Shown: one piece after another, positions 26,355-35,422 of the stretch
Layout of the letters: the number at the start of each line of letters is the position of its first letter
Numbering within the stretch: position 1 is the first letter of the stretch
Assembly (NCBI RefSeq): GCF_900107375.1
Contig: NZ_FNPT01000006.1
Location: 62,001 to 126,000 of the forward strand
Reading direction: 5' to 3'
Length of the DNA stretch: 64,000 nucleotides
Origin: Lysobacter sp. yr284
Lineage (GTDB): Bacteria; Pseudomonadota; Gammaproteobacteria; Xanthomonadales; Xanthomonadaceae
Notes under the pieces: model-generated
Databases searched by the model: none
The model's input: the letters and a program-made list of their open reading frames with translations, nothing else
Told to the model about the DNA's origin: nothing
Program-made: the position numbers and the translations under genes

Positions 26355-27845
26355 ATGAACGCTACCCAAGCTGCCGGCGCCAGCGCCGTCGCCGGCACCG
26401 AGGAACTCGGCCTGCTCGACCAGATCGTCGAGAAGAGCAAGGTCGCCAAGTCCGCCGCCGAGCACGAACGCGCCAAGGACATCATTTCCGAGCTCGCGCG
26501 CGAGGTGCTGGAAGGCACGGTCGTCGTCTCCGACAACCTCAACCTGACCCTCGACGCGCGCGTGGCCGAGCTGGACCGGCTGATCTCCGACCAGCTCAAC
26601 GCGATCATGCACGCGCCGCAGTTCCAGCAGCTGGAAAGCTCCTGGCGCGGCCTGCATTACCTGTGCTCGCAGACATCCACCGGCACCCAGCTCAAGATCA
26701 AGGTGTTCAACGCGCCCAAGCGCGAGCTGGTGAAGGATTTCAAGTCGGCGATCGACTTCGACCAGAGCTCGCTGTTCAAGAAGGTCTACGAGGAAGAGTT
26801 CGGCACCTTCGGCGGCTCGCCGTTCGGCGCGCTGCTGGGCGACTACTACATCGGCCGCCAGGCCGAGGACATGTACTTCGTCGAACAGATGTCGCACGTC
26901 GCCGCCGCCGCGCACGCGCCGTTCATCTCGGCCGCGTCGGAAGAGATGTTCGGCCTGGAGACCTTCACCGACCTGGGCAAGCCGCGCGACATGGCCAAGG
27001 TGTTCGACACCGTCGAATACGCCAAGTGGAAGTCGTTCCGCGACTCCGAGGACAGCCGCTACGTCGGCCTGACCCTGCCGCGCTTCCTCGGCCGCCTGCC
27101 GTACAACCCCAAGGACGGCACGGTGGTGGAGGGCTTCAACTTCGTCGAGGAAGTCGACGGCCAGGACCACAGCAAGTACCTGTGGTGCAACACCGCCTAC
27201 GCGTTCGGCGCGCGCCTGACCAAGGCCTTCGAGGACTACGCCTGGTGCGCGGCGATCCGCGGCGTGGAAGGCGGCGGCCTGGTCGAGGACCTGCCGACCC
27301 ACACCTTCCGCACCGACGACGGCGAGGTCGCGCTGAAGTGCCCGACCGAGGTCGCGATCACCGACCGCCGCGAGAAGGAGCTCAGCGACCTGGGCTTCAT
27401 CCCGCTGGTGCATTGCAAGAACACCGACTACGCCGCGTTCTTCGGCGCGCAGTCGTCGCAGAAGGCGAAGAAGTACAACACCGACTCGGCGAACGCCAAC
27501 GCCTCGCTGTCGGCGCAGTTGCAGTACATGTTCGCGGTGTCGCGCATCGCCCATTACCTCAAGGCGATGATGCGCGAGAAGATCGGCAGCTTCGCTTCGG
27601 CCGGCAACGTCGAGGACTTCCTCAATCGCTGGATCGCGCAGTACGTGCTGCTCGACGACAACGCGACCCAGGACGCCAAGGCCGAGCATCCGTTGCGCGA
27701 AGCGGCGATCCAGGTATCGGAGGTGCCGGGTCGTCCCGGCGTCTACCGCGCGGTGGCGTTCCTGCGGCCGCACTTCCAGCTCGACGAGCTGTCGGTGTCC
27801 TTGCGTCTGGTCGCGGAACTTCCGGCGGGGGCCAAGAAGGGTTAG
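26355..27845 (+). CDS. tssC: T6SS contractile sheath large subunit TssC (VipB)
   Basis: This encodes 496 aa, the usual TssC length. Landmark segments include LESSWRGLHYLCSQTSTGTQ, FGALLGDYYIGR, LPRFLGRLPYNPKDGTVVEG and the C-terminal FLRPHFQLDELSVSLRLVAELP. It co-polymerises with TssB and is recycled by TssH, whose gene is downstream. The ATG lies 2 bp after tssB. Confidence 0.98.
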   Translation: MNATQAAGASAVAGTEELGLLDQIVEKSKVAKSAAEHERAKDIISELAREVLEGTVVVSDNLNLTLDARVAELDRLISDQLNAIMHAPQFQQLESSWRGLHYLCSQTSTGTQLKIKVFNAPKRELVKDFKSAIDFDQSSLFKKVYEEEFGTFGGSPFGALLGDYYIGRQAEDMYFVEQMSHVAAAAHAPFISAASEEMFGLETFTDLGKPRDMAKVFDTVEYAKWKSFRDSEDSRYVGLTLPRFLGRLPYNPKDGTVVEGFNFVEEVDGQDHSKYLWCNTAYAFGARLTKAFEDYAWCAAIRGVEGGGLVEDLPTHTFRTDDGEVALKCPTEVAITDRREKELSDLGFIPLVHCKNTDYAAFFGAQSSQKAKKYNTDSANANASLSAQLQYMFAVSRIAHYLKAMMREKIGSFASAGNVEDFLNRWIAQYVLLDDNATQDAKAEHPLREAAIQVSEVPGRPGVYRAVAFLRPHFQLDELSVSLRLVAELPAGAKKG

Positions 27846-27938
27846 AGCATCGCCCCCGGCGAGTGGTAAAGGGCAAGGAGCCCTAATAGCCGTACTTATC
27901 CGCAGTTGGCAACACACCTGGCTGTTATTCCAAACCAA

Positions 27939-27956
27939 TGCCGAAAGCCTTCGGCA
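27939..27956 (+). other. Hairpin in the tssC-hcp leader
   Basis: TGCCGAA and TTCGGCA form a 7-bp stem with loop AGCC, 37 bp before the hcp ATG in the 147-bp gap. There is no T-tract. It could stabilise a processed, highly abundant hcp mRNA or modulate read-through from tssC. Confidence 0.45.
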
Positions 27957-27992
27957 CCATCAACTGTCTCACGGAAGATAAGGAACCTATTT

Positions 27993-28523
27993 ATGTCTAG
28001 TGGCAACCAAGAACTGAAGCAGAAGCCCAGCGTTTTCCTCAAGATCGGTCCGTTCAAGGGCGAGTCCCGCGACAACGATCACAAGGACTGGATCGAGCTG
28101 CTCGATTTCAACTTCGAGGTCGTCCAGCCGCGTTCGGCGACTGGCTCGTCCACCGGCGGCCATACCGCCGCGCGTTCGGAGATCTCCACGATCAACATCG
28201 TCAAGGAAGCCGACCTGTCCTCGACTGCGTTCCTGCAGGCCGCGGCCAACGGTTCGACCCTGGACAAGATGACGGTCAACGTCCGCCGCGCCGACGGCAA
28301 GGACGGTAAGGCGATCAACTACCGCGTGTTCGAGGCGATGAACATCGTCGTCAGCAAGGTGCGCACCTACATCGGCAGCAACGGCCTGCTGATGGAGGAC
28401 ATCCAGCTGTCGATCGCGACGATGAAGGACACCTACACCGCGCAGGGCATCGAAGGCGGCCCGAAGGGCAACAGCACCTTCCAGTACAGCTGGTCGAAGA
28501 ACACCCCTCAGTACGCTGGCTGA
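27993..28523 (+). CDS. hcp: T6SS tube protein Hcp (TssD)
   Basis: This encodes 176 aa, with AAGGAA before the ATG. The protein has Hcp traits: VFLKIGPFKGESRDNDHKDW, a strand with EVVQPRSATGSSTGG, and the closing NSTFQYSWSKNTPQYAG. Hexameric rings of Hcp stack into the tube inside the TssBC sheath and can chaperone small effectors in the lumen. It belongs to the ~165-175-aa type with the long extended loop. It is flanked by hairpins on both sides, consistent with separate high-level expression. Confidence 0.95.
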   Translation: MSSGNQELKQKPSVFLKIGPFKGESRDNDHKDWIELLDFNFEVVQPRSATGSSTGGHTAARSEISTINIVKEADLSSTAFLQAAANGSTLDKMTVNVRRADGKDGKAINYRVFEAMNIVVSKVRTYIGSNGLLMEDIQLSIATMKDTYTAQGIEGGPKGNSTFQYSWSKNTPQYAG

Positions 28524-28539
28524 GGTTCGAGGTTGTCGG

Positions 28540-28613
28540 GGGGCGGCGTCCTTGCGGATGCCGCGCCCCTGGACGATGCAAACCGGCCGGCGGCGGAGTT
28601 TCCGCTGCCGGTT
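28540..28613 (+). terminator. Two consecutive hairpins after hcp
   Basis: The first hairpin (28540-28569) pairs GGGGCGGCGTCC with GGATGCCGCGCCCC across a TTGC loop, with a two-base bulge and one G-T pair. The second (28581-28613) pairs AACCGGC with GCCGGTT and GCGGA with TCCGC. Neither has a good T-tract, so partial termination or 3'-end protection of hcp mRNA is more likely than complete stop. The rest of the 277-bp gap to tssE shows nothing else. Confidence 0.35.
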
Positions 28614-28800
28614 CTACGTTGGAACCGCCGCAAGGCGCGGCTTCGGCTTCGAGGCCGGCCATGGGCGAGGCGAGCGACGGGCGTGACCAAGCCGCCGCCC
28701 CGGCAAGGCCCGCGCCGGACCGCTCGCACGAAGCGATGCAATGGATGCACGGCCGCAGCTTTCTCCAAGGCAGGCGCCGGCCGACGACAGGAAACGCGAG

Positions 28801-29289
28801 ATGAAGGGATTCGAACCCAGCCTGCTGGAAAAGTTGTTCGACGACGAGCCCAAGTCGCCCTCGGCCGGACGCATCTTCAAGTCGATCTCGGTCGACCAGT
28901 ACAAGGAATCGGTCGCCCGCGACCTGGAAGGCCTGCTCAACAGCCGTGCCGCCTTCACCGAAGACGAACTCAAGTCCTTCCCCCAATGCCAGCGCTCGCT
29001 GATGACCTTCGGCCTGCGCGATTTCTCCGCCCTGAGCCTGGCCAACGCGTTCGACCGCGCGGCCATCTGCCGCTCGCTGGAGCAGTCCATCGCCCGCCAC
29101 GAACCGCGCCTGCACAGCGTCCGGGTCGCGCTGGAGAACCACGCGCGCAGCGCCGGCGGCCTGCGCTTCGCGATCCACGCCTTGCTCGACCTGCAGCCGG
29201 CGCGCGAGCCGATCAGCTTCGACGCGATGTTGCAGCCCAACACCCTGCAGTACTCCGTCGTGCGCCAGCGACGGGTCGCGGCGGTCTGA
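28801..29289 (+). CDS. tssE: T6SS baseplate protein TssE (gp25-like)
   Basis: This encodes 162 aa. MKGFEPSLLEKLFDDEP is a typical TssE opening. LMTFGLRDFSALSLAN and the C-terminal RFAIHALLDLQPAREPISFDAML match the gp25 baseplate fold. An in-frame ATG 20 codons upstream would add an Arg/Pro-rich stretch without homology, so 28801 is preferred. Only 13 bp separate it from tssF. Confidence 0.95.
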   Translation: MKGFEPSLLEKLFDDEPKSPSAGRIFKSISVDQYKESVARDLEGLLNSRAAFTEDELKSFPQCQRSLMTFGLRDFSALSLANAFDRAAICRSLEQSIARHEPRLHSVRVALENHARSAGGLRFAIHALLDLQPAREPISFDAMLQPNTLQYSVVRQRRVAAV

Positions 29290-29302
29290 ACGGAGCGGGA
29301 CG

Positions 29303-31138
29303 ATGGAAGACCTGCTGCCCTTCTACGAACGCGAACTGGCCTTCCTGCGCCGCTACGGGCGCGACTTCGCCGAGCGCTACCCCAAGATCGCCAGCCGCCT
29401 GCTGCTGTCCTCCGACGGCAGCCAGGACCCGCATGTCGAGCGCCTGATCGAATCCTTCGCGCTGCTCAGCGCGCGGGTGTCGAAGAAGATCGAGGACGAC
29501 TACCCCGAATTCACCGAAGCGCTGCTGGAAGTGCTGTATCCGCACTACCTGCGGCCATTTCCGTCGTGCTCGATCGCGCGCTTCGACGCCGGCTCGGGCC
29601 TGGCCAAGCTCAGCGCGCCTGCCACGATCGCGCGCGGCACCCTACTGCATTCGCGCCAGGTGCGCGGGGTCAGCTGCAAGTTCCGCACCGCCTACGACGT
29701 GGTGCTGGCGCCGATCCGGGTGGCCAAGGCGGGCTTTCGCAGCATCGCCGAAGCGCCGATGGCGGTGAGCCTGCCGCAGGGCAGCGGCGGGCAGATCTCG
29801 ATCTCGTTCGAACTGCTCGGCGACCAGCCCTCGCTGACCAAGCTCGGCCTGGACACGCTGCGCCTGTTCGTCGACGGCGAGCCCTCGTTCTGCGCGGCCC
29901 TGCGCGACACGCTGACGATGAACCTGCGCGCGGCCTACATCGAGCCGACCGGCAGCAACCGCTGGCACCCGCTGGCGCGGATTCCGCTCGCGGACGTCGG
30001 CTTCGGCGAGGACGAATCGCTGATCGACTACCCCGAGCGCTCGCATCCGGCCTATCGCCTGTTGACCGAGCTGTTCGCGTTCCCGGAGAAGTTCGGCTTC
30101 TTCGACCTCGACCTGAAGGCGCTGCGCGCGCAGGCCGGCGCCGCGTTCACCCTGCACCTGATCGTCAAGAGCGCGCCGCTGGATTCGCCGGTGTCGCGCG
30201 TGCTCGAAGCGCTGGGCGCGGACAACATCGCCCTGGGCTGCGCGCCGGTGGTCAACCTGTTCGAGCAGCACGGCGAGCCGATCCGCACCACCCACCGCAC
30301 CGCGTCCTATCCGGTGGTCGCCGACGCCCGCCGCGCGTTCGCGTTCGAAGTGCATTCGATCGACTCGGTCAAGCGCGTGCGGCAGACCCCGCAGGGCGAG
30401 AAGATCACCGAGTTCCGGCCGTTCTATTCGCTGCACCACGGCGAGACCCCGGACAAGACCGGGCAGTACTGGCTCGCCCACCGCGACGAACAGGTCGCGC
30501 GGATGAGCCCGGGCTACGAGACCGAGCTGTCCTTCGTCGACCTGGACTTCAACCCGGTGCTGCCGCAGACCGACATCGTCAGCCTGGAGCTGACCTGCAG
30601 CAACCGCGACCTGCCGACTCACCTGGCCTACAACGTGCAAGGCGGCGACCTGACCATGGAAGGCGGCGGCATCGCGCGCGCGATCAGCCTGCTGCGCAAG
30701 CCGAGCCAGCCGCGCCGTTTCGAGCGCGGCCGCGGCGCGCAATGGCGGCTGATCTCGCACCTGAGCCTCAACCACCTGTCCCTGACCCAGAGCGGCCTGC
30801 CGGCGCTGAAGGAGATGCTGCGGCTGTACGACACCACGCGTTCGGCGGTGACCGCGCGCCAGATCGAGGGCATCGTCGGGCTCGAACACAAGCCGGCCAC
30901 CGCGTGGATGCCGGGCCGGCATTTCACCAGCGTGGTGCGCGGGGTCGAGATCCGCCTGACCATCGACGAGCATAATTTCGTCGGCACCGGGGTGGCGGCG
31001 TTCGCCAAGGTGCTCGACCACTTCTTCGGCCTGTATGTGCACGCCAACAGCTTCACGCAGCTGACGCTGCTGTCGAGCCACGGCGGCGAGGTACTGATCC
31101 AATGCCAACCGCGAAGCGGCGAATCGATCCTGGTGTAG
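29303..31138 (+). CDS. tssF: T6SS baseplate protein TssF (VasA/ImpG)
   Basis: This encodes 611 aa, standard for TssF. It opens MEDLLPFYERELAFLRRYGR and continues FAERYPKIASRLLL. It includes FTEALLEVLYPHYLRPFPSC and ends with HFFGLYVHANSFTQLTLLS. With TssE, TssG and TssK it forms the baseplate wedge. The tssG start lies inside its last 12 codons. Confidence 0.97.
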   Translation: MEDLLPFYERELAFLRRYGRDFAERYPKIASRLLLSSDGSQDPHVERLIESFALLSARVSKKIEDDYPEFTEALLEVLYPHYLRPFPSCSIARFDAGSGLAKLSAPATIARGTLLHSRQVRGVSCKFRTAYDVVLAPIRVAKAGFRSIAEAPMAVSLPQGSGGQISISFELLGDQPSLTKLGLDTLRLFVDGEPSFCAALRDTLTMNLRAAYIEPTGSNRWHPLARIPLADVGFGEDESLIDYPERSHPAYRLLTELFAFPEKFGFFDLDLKALRAQAGAAFTLHLIVKSAPLDSPVSRVLEALGADNIALGCAPVVNLFEQHGEPIRTTHRTASYPVVADARRAFAFEVHSIDSVKRVRQTPQGEKITEFRPFYSLHHGETPDKTGQYWLAHRDEQVARMSPGYETELSFVDLDFNPVLPQTDIVSLELTCSNRDLPTHLAYNVQGGDLTMEGGGIARAISLLRKPSQPRRFERGRGAQWRLISHLSLNHLSLTQSGLPALKEMLRLYDTTRSAVTARQIEGIVGLEHKPATAWMPGRHFTSVVRGVEIRLTIDEHNFVGTGVAAFAKVLDHFFGLYVHANSFTQLTLLSSHGGEVLIQCQPRSGESILV

Positions 31139-32190
31139 CCCAACAGGTCCTGGCCGAGCCGCATCGCTTCGAGTTCTTCCAGGCGCTGCGGATCTTCGAG
31201 CACCTGTTCGCGCGCCAGGGCGTGCCCCTGCGCGAGGTGCTGCCGTTCCGGCTGCGCTTCGCCAACTCGCTGTCGCTGGGCTTTCCCGCCAGCGAGATCG
31301 AACAGGCGGTGGCCTGCGACCAGCAGGGCGTCGAGCTGGAAACGCCCGAGGCGATCGAGGCGGCGGTGGCGGCGCAGGACATCGCCGAGGTGCGGGTCGT
31401 GCCGGGCTTCATCGGCCTGCTCGGCGGCGCCGGGGTGATGCCGCTGCACTACACCGAGACCATCGCCCAGCGCGAGATCTACCTGCGCGACCGCACCGCG
31501 CGCGCGTTCCTGGACATGTTCGCCAACCGCGCGGTGGCGCAGCACTACGCGGCGTGGAAGAAGTACCGCCTGCACTTCCAGTACGAACTGGACCGGCGCG
31601 AGCGCTTCCTGCCCTTGCTGCTGTCGCTGGCCGGGGTCGGCCTGCACGCCTTGCGCGACCGCATGGTCGACGGCGACGGCGACGTGTTCGACCAGGCGGT
31701 CGCGCACTACGCCGGCGGCATCCGCCAGCATCCGATGTCGGCGACGTTCATGCAGCGCATCCTCTCGGACTACTTCCAGGCGCCGCTGCGGATCGAGCAG
31801 TTCGTCGGCGCCTGGTACACGGTGCCCGAGCAGCAGCGCTCGCGCCTGGGCATGGCCAACGCGCGGCTGGGCTCGACCGCGCTGGCCGGCGACCGCGTCT
31901 GGCAGCGCGACCTGCGCCTGCGGCTGTGGATCGGGCCGCTGGACCGCGAGCGCTTCCAGCGCTTCCTGCCCGGCGGCAGCGCCGCGCGCGCGCTGGCCAA
32001 GTGGCTGAACCTGCTGGCCGGTTCCACCCTGGAGTACGAGGTGCGCCTGGTGCTGCGGGCGCAGGACGTGCAGGGCGTGCGCATGGACGAACAGGGCGGC
32101 GCGCGGCTGGGCTGGGACAGCTACCTGTGCTCGCGCCCGTCGGACGTCGACCGCGCCGACACCCGCTATCACCTTCAAACGTTGCAATAA
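31102..32190 (+). CDS. tssG: T6SS baseplate protein TssG (ImpH)
   Basis: This encodes 362 aa. It overlaps tssF by 37 bp, as in many T6SS operons. EPHRFEFFQALRIFEHLF is the conserved opening. The middle contains GFIGLLGGAGVMPLHYTE and FLDMFANRAVAQHYAAWKKY, and the end LGWDSYLCSR. TssG bridges two TssF subunits in the wedge. Confidence 0.97.
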   Translation: MPTAKRRIDPGVAQQVLAEPHRFEFFQALRIFEHLFARQGVPLREVLPFRLRFANSLSLGFPASEIEQAVACDQQGVELETPEAIEAAVAAQDIAEVRVVPGFIGLLGGAGVMPLHYTETIAQREIYLRDRTARAFLDMFANRAVAQHYAAWKKYRLHFQYELDRRERFLPLLLSLAGVGLHALRDRMVDGDGDVFDQAVAHYAGGIRQHPMSATFMQRILSDYFQAPLRIEQFVGAWYTVPEQQRSRLGMANARLGSTALAGDRVWQRDLRLRLWIGPLDRERFQRFLPGGSAARALAKWLNLLAGSTLEYEVRLVLRAQDVQGVRMDEQGGARLGWDSYLCSRPSDVDRADTRYHLQTLQ

Positions 32191-32204
32191 CGCCGACCGG
32201 CGTT
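32189..32204 (+). other. Small hairpin at the tssG stop
   Basis: AACGCC and GGCGTT form a 6-bp stem with loop GACC immediately at the tssG stop codon, within the 122-bp gap to tssH. There is no T-tract. Confidence 0.35.
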
Positions 32205-32312
32205 CAAGGAGCCTTGCCGCATGGACCGCCCGATCCCGTTGCCGACGCTTTCCCCGTGCCGCCTGCGCGGCCGCGCCGTTCCCCTTCACGCCGAATCGCG
32301 GACCCTCGACGC

Positions 32313-35099
32313 ATGAGCATCAACCTCAAGACCCTGATCGGAAAGCTCGACGACACCTGCCGCCGCTCGGCCGAGCGCGCCGCCAACCTGTGCATGGCGC
32401 GCGGCCACTACGAGGTCGACATCGAGCATCTGCTGCTGGCCCTGCTCGAACACCCGCAGTGCGACGTCGCCCTGATCGCGCAGCGCAGCGGGCTTTCGCT
32501 CGACGGCCTGCGCCGCGACCTGGAAACCGAGATCGGCCGGTTCAAGAACGGCAACAGCCGCACGCCGGTGTTCTCGCCGCACCTGCCGACCCTGTTCGAA
32601 CACGCCTGGCTGATCGCCTCGCTGGATTCGCAGACCACGCGCATCCGCAGCGGCCACCTGCTGCTGGCGCTGCTGACCGAACCGGGCCTGGCGCAACTGG
32701 CGCTGCGCGGCTCGGCCCAGTTCGTGCGGATCAACCGCGACGAGCTCAAGCACAATTTCGCCAAGCTCACCGAAGGCTCGTCGGAATCCGCCGAAGGCGT
32801 GCGCTTCGCCGACGCCGGGCCGGCCCCGGCCGAGGGTGCGCAGGGCGACGCCGCGACCGCGGCCGAAGCGGCCCAGGGCGGGCTGTCCAAGACCCCGGCG
32901 CTGGACCAGTTCACCACCAACCTGACCCAGCGCGCGCGCGACGGGCACCTGGACCCGGTGGTGGGACGCGAGGGCGAGATCCGCCAGGTCGTCGACATCC
33001 TGCTGCGGCGGCGCCAGAACAATCCGATCCTCACCGGCGAGGCCGGCGTCGGCAAGACCGCGGTGGTCGAAGGCCTGGCCCTGCGCATCGCCGCCAAGGA
33101 CGTGCCCGAGGTGCTGCAGGGCGTGGAGCTGCACACCCTGGACATGGGCCTGCTGCAGGCCGGCGCTAGCGTCAAGGGCGAGTTCGAGAACCGGCTCAAG
33201 AACGTCATCGACGAGGTCAAGAAGAGCCCGCATCCGATCGTGTTGTTCATCGACGAGGCGCACACCATGATCGGCGCCGGCGGGCAGGCCGGGCAGAGCG
33301 ACGCGGCCAACCTGCTCAAGCCTGCGCTCGCGCGCGGCGAGCTGCGCACGATCGCCGCGACCACCTGGGGCGAGTACAAGAAGTACTTCGAAAAGGACGC
33401 CGCGCTGGCGCGGCGCTTCCAGGTGGTCAAGGTCGAGGAACCCAGCGAGACCATCGCCGCGGCGATGCTGCGCGGGCTGGTGCCGCTGATGGAGAAGCAC
33501 TTCGGCATCCGCGTGCTCGACGAGGCGATCACCGAGGCGGTGCGCCTGTCGCACCGCTACATCAGCGGGCGCCAGCTGCCGGACAAGGCGGTCAGCGTGC
33601 TCGACACCGCCTGCGCCAAGGTCGCGCTGGGCCGCAGCGCGACGCCGGCGATCATCGAGGACACGCGCAAGCACATCGAGCGGCTCGAGGCCGAGCTCGG
33701 CGCGCTGCGGCGCGAAGCCGCGGCCGGTACCGCCAGCGAGGAGCGCCTGGCCGAACTCGACGCGCAGCTGGGCCAGTCGCGCCAGGTGCTGGCCGACAAC
33801 GAGGCGCGGCTGGTCGAAGAGACCGCGCTGGCGCAGCAAGTCCAGGCGCTGCGCGAGGAACTCGAATCCGCGGCCGCGGCCGCGCCGCCCGCCGTCGCCG
33901 CACCCGCCGCGCAGGCGGCGGACGCGCCGCCGCCGGCCAAGCCGGCCAAGCCGGCCAAGGGCAAGGCCAAGGCCGCCGCGAAGCAAGCCGATTCGAAACA
34001 GGCCGATCCGAAGCAGGCCCGCCTCGCCGAACTGCTCGCGCAACTGCGCGCGCTGCAGGGCGAGACCCCGATGGTGCCGCTGCAGGTCGACGGCACCGTC
34101 GTCGCCGAGATCGTCTCGGCCTGGACCGGCGTGCCGCTGGGCCGGATGATCAAGGACGAGATCCGCACCGTGCGCAACCTCGCGCCGATGCTGTCCGAGC
34201 GGGTGATCGGCCAGGACCACGCGCTGGAAGCGGTGGCCCAGCGCGTGCGCACCGCCAGCGCCAAGCTGGAAGACCCGAACAAGCCGCGCGGCGTGTTCCT
34301 GTTCGTCGGTCCGTCCGGCGTCGGCAAGACCGAGACCGCGCTGGCCCTGGCCGACATCCTCTACGGCGGCGAGCGCAAGCTGGTCACCATCAACATGAGC
34401 GAGTACCAGGAAGCGCACAGCGTGTCCGGCCTGAAGGGCTCGCCGCCGGGCTACGTCGGCTACGGCGAGGGCGGCGTGCTGACCGAGGCCGTGCGCCGCC
34501 AGCCCTACAGCGTGGTGCTGCTCGACGAAGTCGAGAAGGCGCATCCGGACGTGCTGGAAATGTTCTTCCAGGTGTTCGACAAGGGCATGATGGACGACGC
34601 CGAAGGGCGCGAGATCGATTTCCGCAACACCCTGATCATCCTCACCTCGAACGTCGGCTCCGCGCAGATCATGCAGGCGGCGCTGAACAAGCCGGCCGAG
34701 GACATCCCCAAGGCCGACGAACTCGCCGGCGCGCTGCGCCCGGTGCTGATGAAGTCGTTCAAGCCGGCGTTCCTGGGACGGCTGAAGGTGGTGCCGTACT
34801 ACCCGATCTCCGACGAGGTGCTGGCGCAGATCATCGCGCTCAAGCTGCGCCGCATCCGCGACCGCGTCGCGGCCAACCACAAGGCGGCGTTCGAGTGGGA
34901 CGAAAGCCTGGTCGAGGCGGTGCTGCAGCGCTGCACCGAGGTCGATTCGGGCGCGCGCAACGTCGACCACATCCTCAATGGGACCTTGCTTCCGGAGATC
35001 GCCGAGTCGGTGCTCGCGCGCATGGCCGAAGGCGGCAAGATCGAGCGGATCAAGATCGGCGCGGCCAAGAGCGGAGAGTTCAAGTACAAGATCGCCTGA
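32313..35099 (+). CDS. tssH: T6SS sheath-recycling AAA+ ATPase TssH (ClpV)
   Basis: This encodes 928 aa. The N-domain has MSINLKTLIGKLDDTCRRSAE and HLLLALLEHP. AAA domain 1 has Walker A GEAGVGKT (242-249) and Walker B VLFIDEAH. AAA domain 2 has GPSGVGKTE (about 666) and VVLLDEVEKAH. ClpV extracts TssC from contracted sheaths to recycle subunits. Between the two ATPase domains (about residues 515-570) lies an Ala/Pro/Lys-rich insert partly built of 9-bp repeats, longer than I expect for ClpV. It is the last structural gene of the operon, followed by a 323-bp gap. Confidence 0.97.
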   Translation: MSINLKTLIGKLDDTCRRSAERAANLCMARGHYEVDIEHLLLALLEHPQCDVALIAQRSGLSLDGLRRDLETEIGRFKNGNSRTPVFSPHLPTLFEHAWLIASLDSQTTRIRSGHLLLALLTEPGLAQLALRGSAQFVRINRDELKHNFAKLTEGSSESAEGVRFADAGPAPAEGAQGDAATAAEAAQGGLSKTPALDQFTTNLTQRARDGHLDPVVGREGEIRQVVDILLRRRQNNPILTGEAGVGKTAVVEGLALRIAAKDVPEVLQGVELHTLDMGLLQAGASVKGEFENRLKNVIDEVKKSPHPIVLFIDEAHTMIGAGGQAGQSDAANLLKPALARGELRTIAATTWGEYKKYFEKDAALARRFQVVKVEEPSETIAAAMLRGLVPLMEKHFGIRVLDEAITEAVRLSHRYISGRQLPDKAVSVLDTACAKVALGRSATPAIIEDTRKHIERLEAELGALRREAAAGTASEERLAELDAQLGQSRQVLADNEARLVEETALAQQVQALREELESAAAAAPPAVAAPAAQAADAPPPAKPAKPAKGKAKAAAKQADSKQADPKQARLAELLAQLRALQGETPMVPLQVDGTVVAEIVSAWTGVPLGRMIKDEIRTVRNLAPMLSERVIGQDHALEAVAQRVRTASAKLEDPNKPRGVFLFVGPSGVGKTETALALADILYGGERKLVTINMSEYQEAHSVSGLKGSPPGYVGYGEGGVLTEAVRRQPYSVVLLDEVEKAHPDVLEMFFQVFDKGMMDDAEGREIDFRNTLIILTSNVGSAQIMQAALNKPAEDIPKADELAGALRPVLMKSFKPAFLGRLKVVPYYPISDEVLAQIIALKLRRIRDRVAANHKAAFEWDESLVEAVLQRCTEVDSGARNVDHILNGTLLPEIAESVLARMAEGGKIERIKIGAAKSGEFKYKIA
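33932..33958 (+). repeat. Three perfect 9-bp tandem repeats inside tssH
   Basis: GCCGGCCAA occurs three times, encoding a Lys-Pro-Ala tract in the linker between the ATPase domains. Less regular copies of an Lys-Gln-Ala-Asp motif follow. Confidence 0.9.
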
Positions 35100-35422
35100 G
35101 GCCGGCGGCATCGCTCGGGCCGGCGAGACGCATCGCGCCCGCCGGTGCGCGGGCAGGGGGCGCAGCGGACGGGGCGGGAGGCCCCGGCCGCACCGTCGCG
35201 GGACCGTCCGGTGGCCCGAAGGGGACCGCCGGGTGGCCGCAGGGCGTCCAAATCCGCCGCGTCGCGACAGCCGGGTCCGGGCGGGGCTATGATCGACAGG
35301 CAAAGGAAGATCCGGCCCCGCACGGGCCGGAGCGAATGCAGGGGCAGTTCCCGAATGCCCGCCGACGCGGCTGCGACGGCGGGAAGAACGCACGGCCCAA
35401 GGAGATTGCAGGAGGCAACGCC
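35100..35422. other. 323-bp gap between tssH and vgrG3
   Basis: The gap is very GC-rich in its first two thirds, with no supported ORF. The only distinct element is the promoter candidate at 35264-35293 and the AGGAGG ribosome site just before vgrG3. Confidence 0.6.
35264..35293 (+). promoter_or_regulatory. Promoter candidate for the vgrG3 cassette
   Basis: GCGACA (35264-35269), an 18-bp spacer and TATGAT (35288-35293) lie about 130 bp before the vgrG3 ATG. The -10 box is close to consensus. This suggests the cassette can be expressed independently of the structural operon. Confidence 0.45.
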
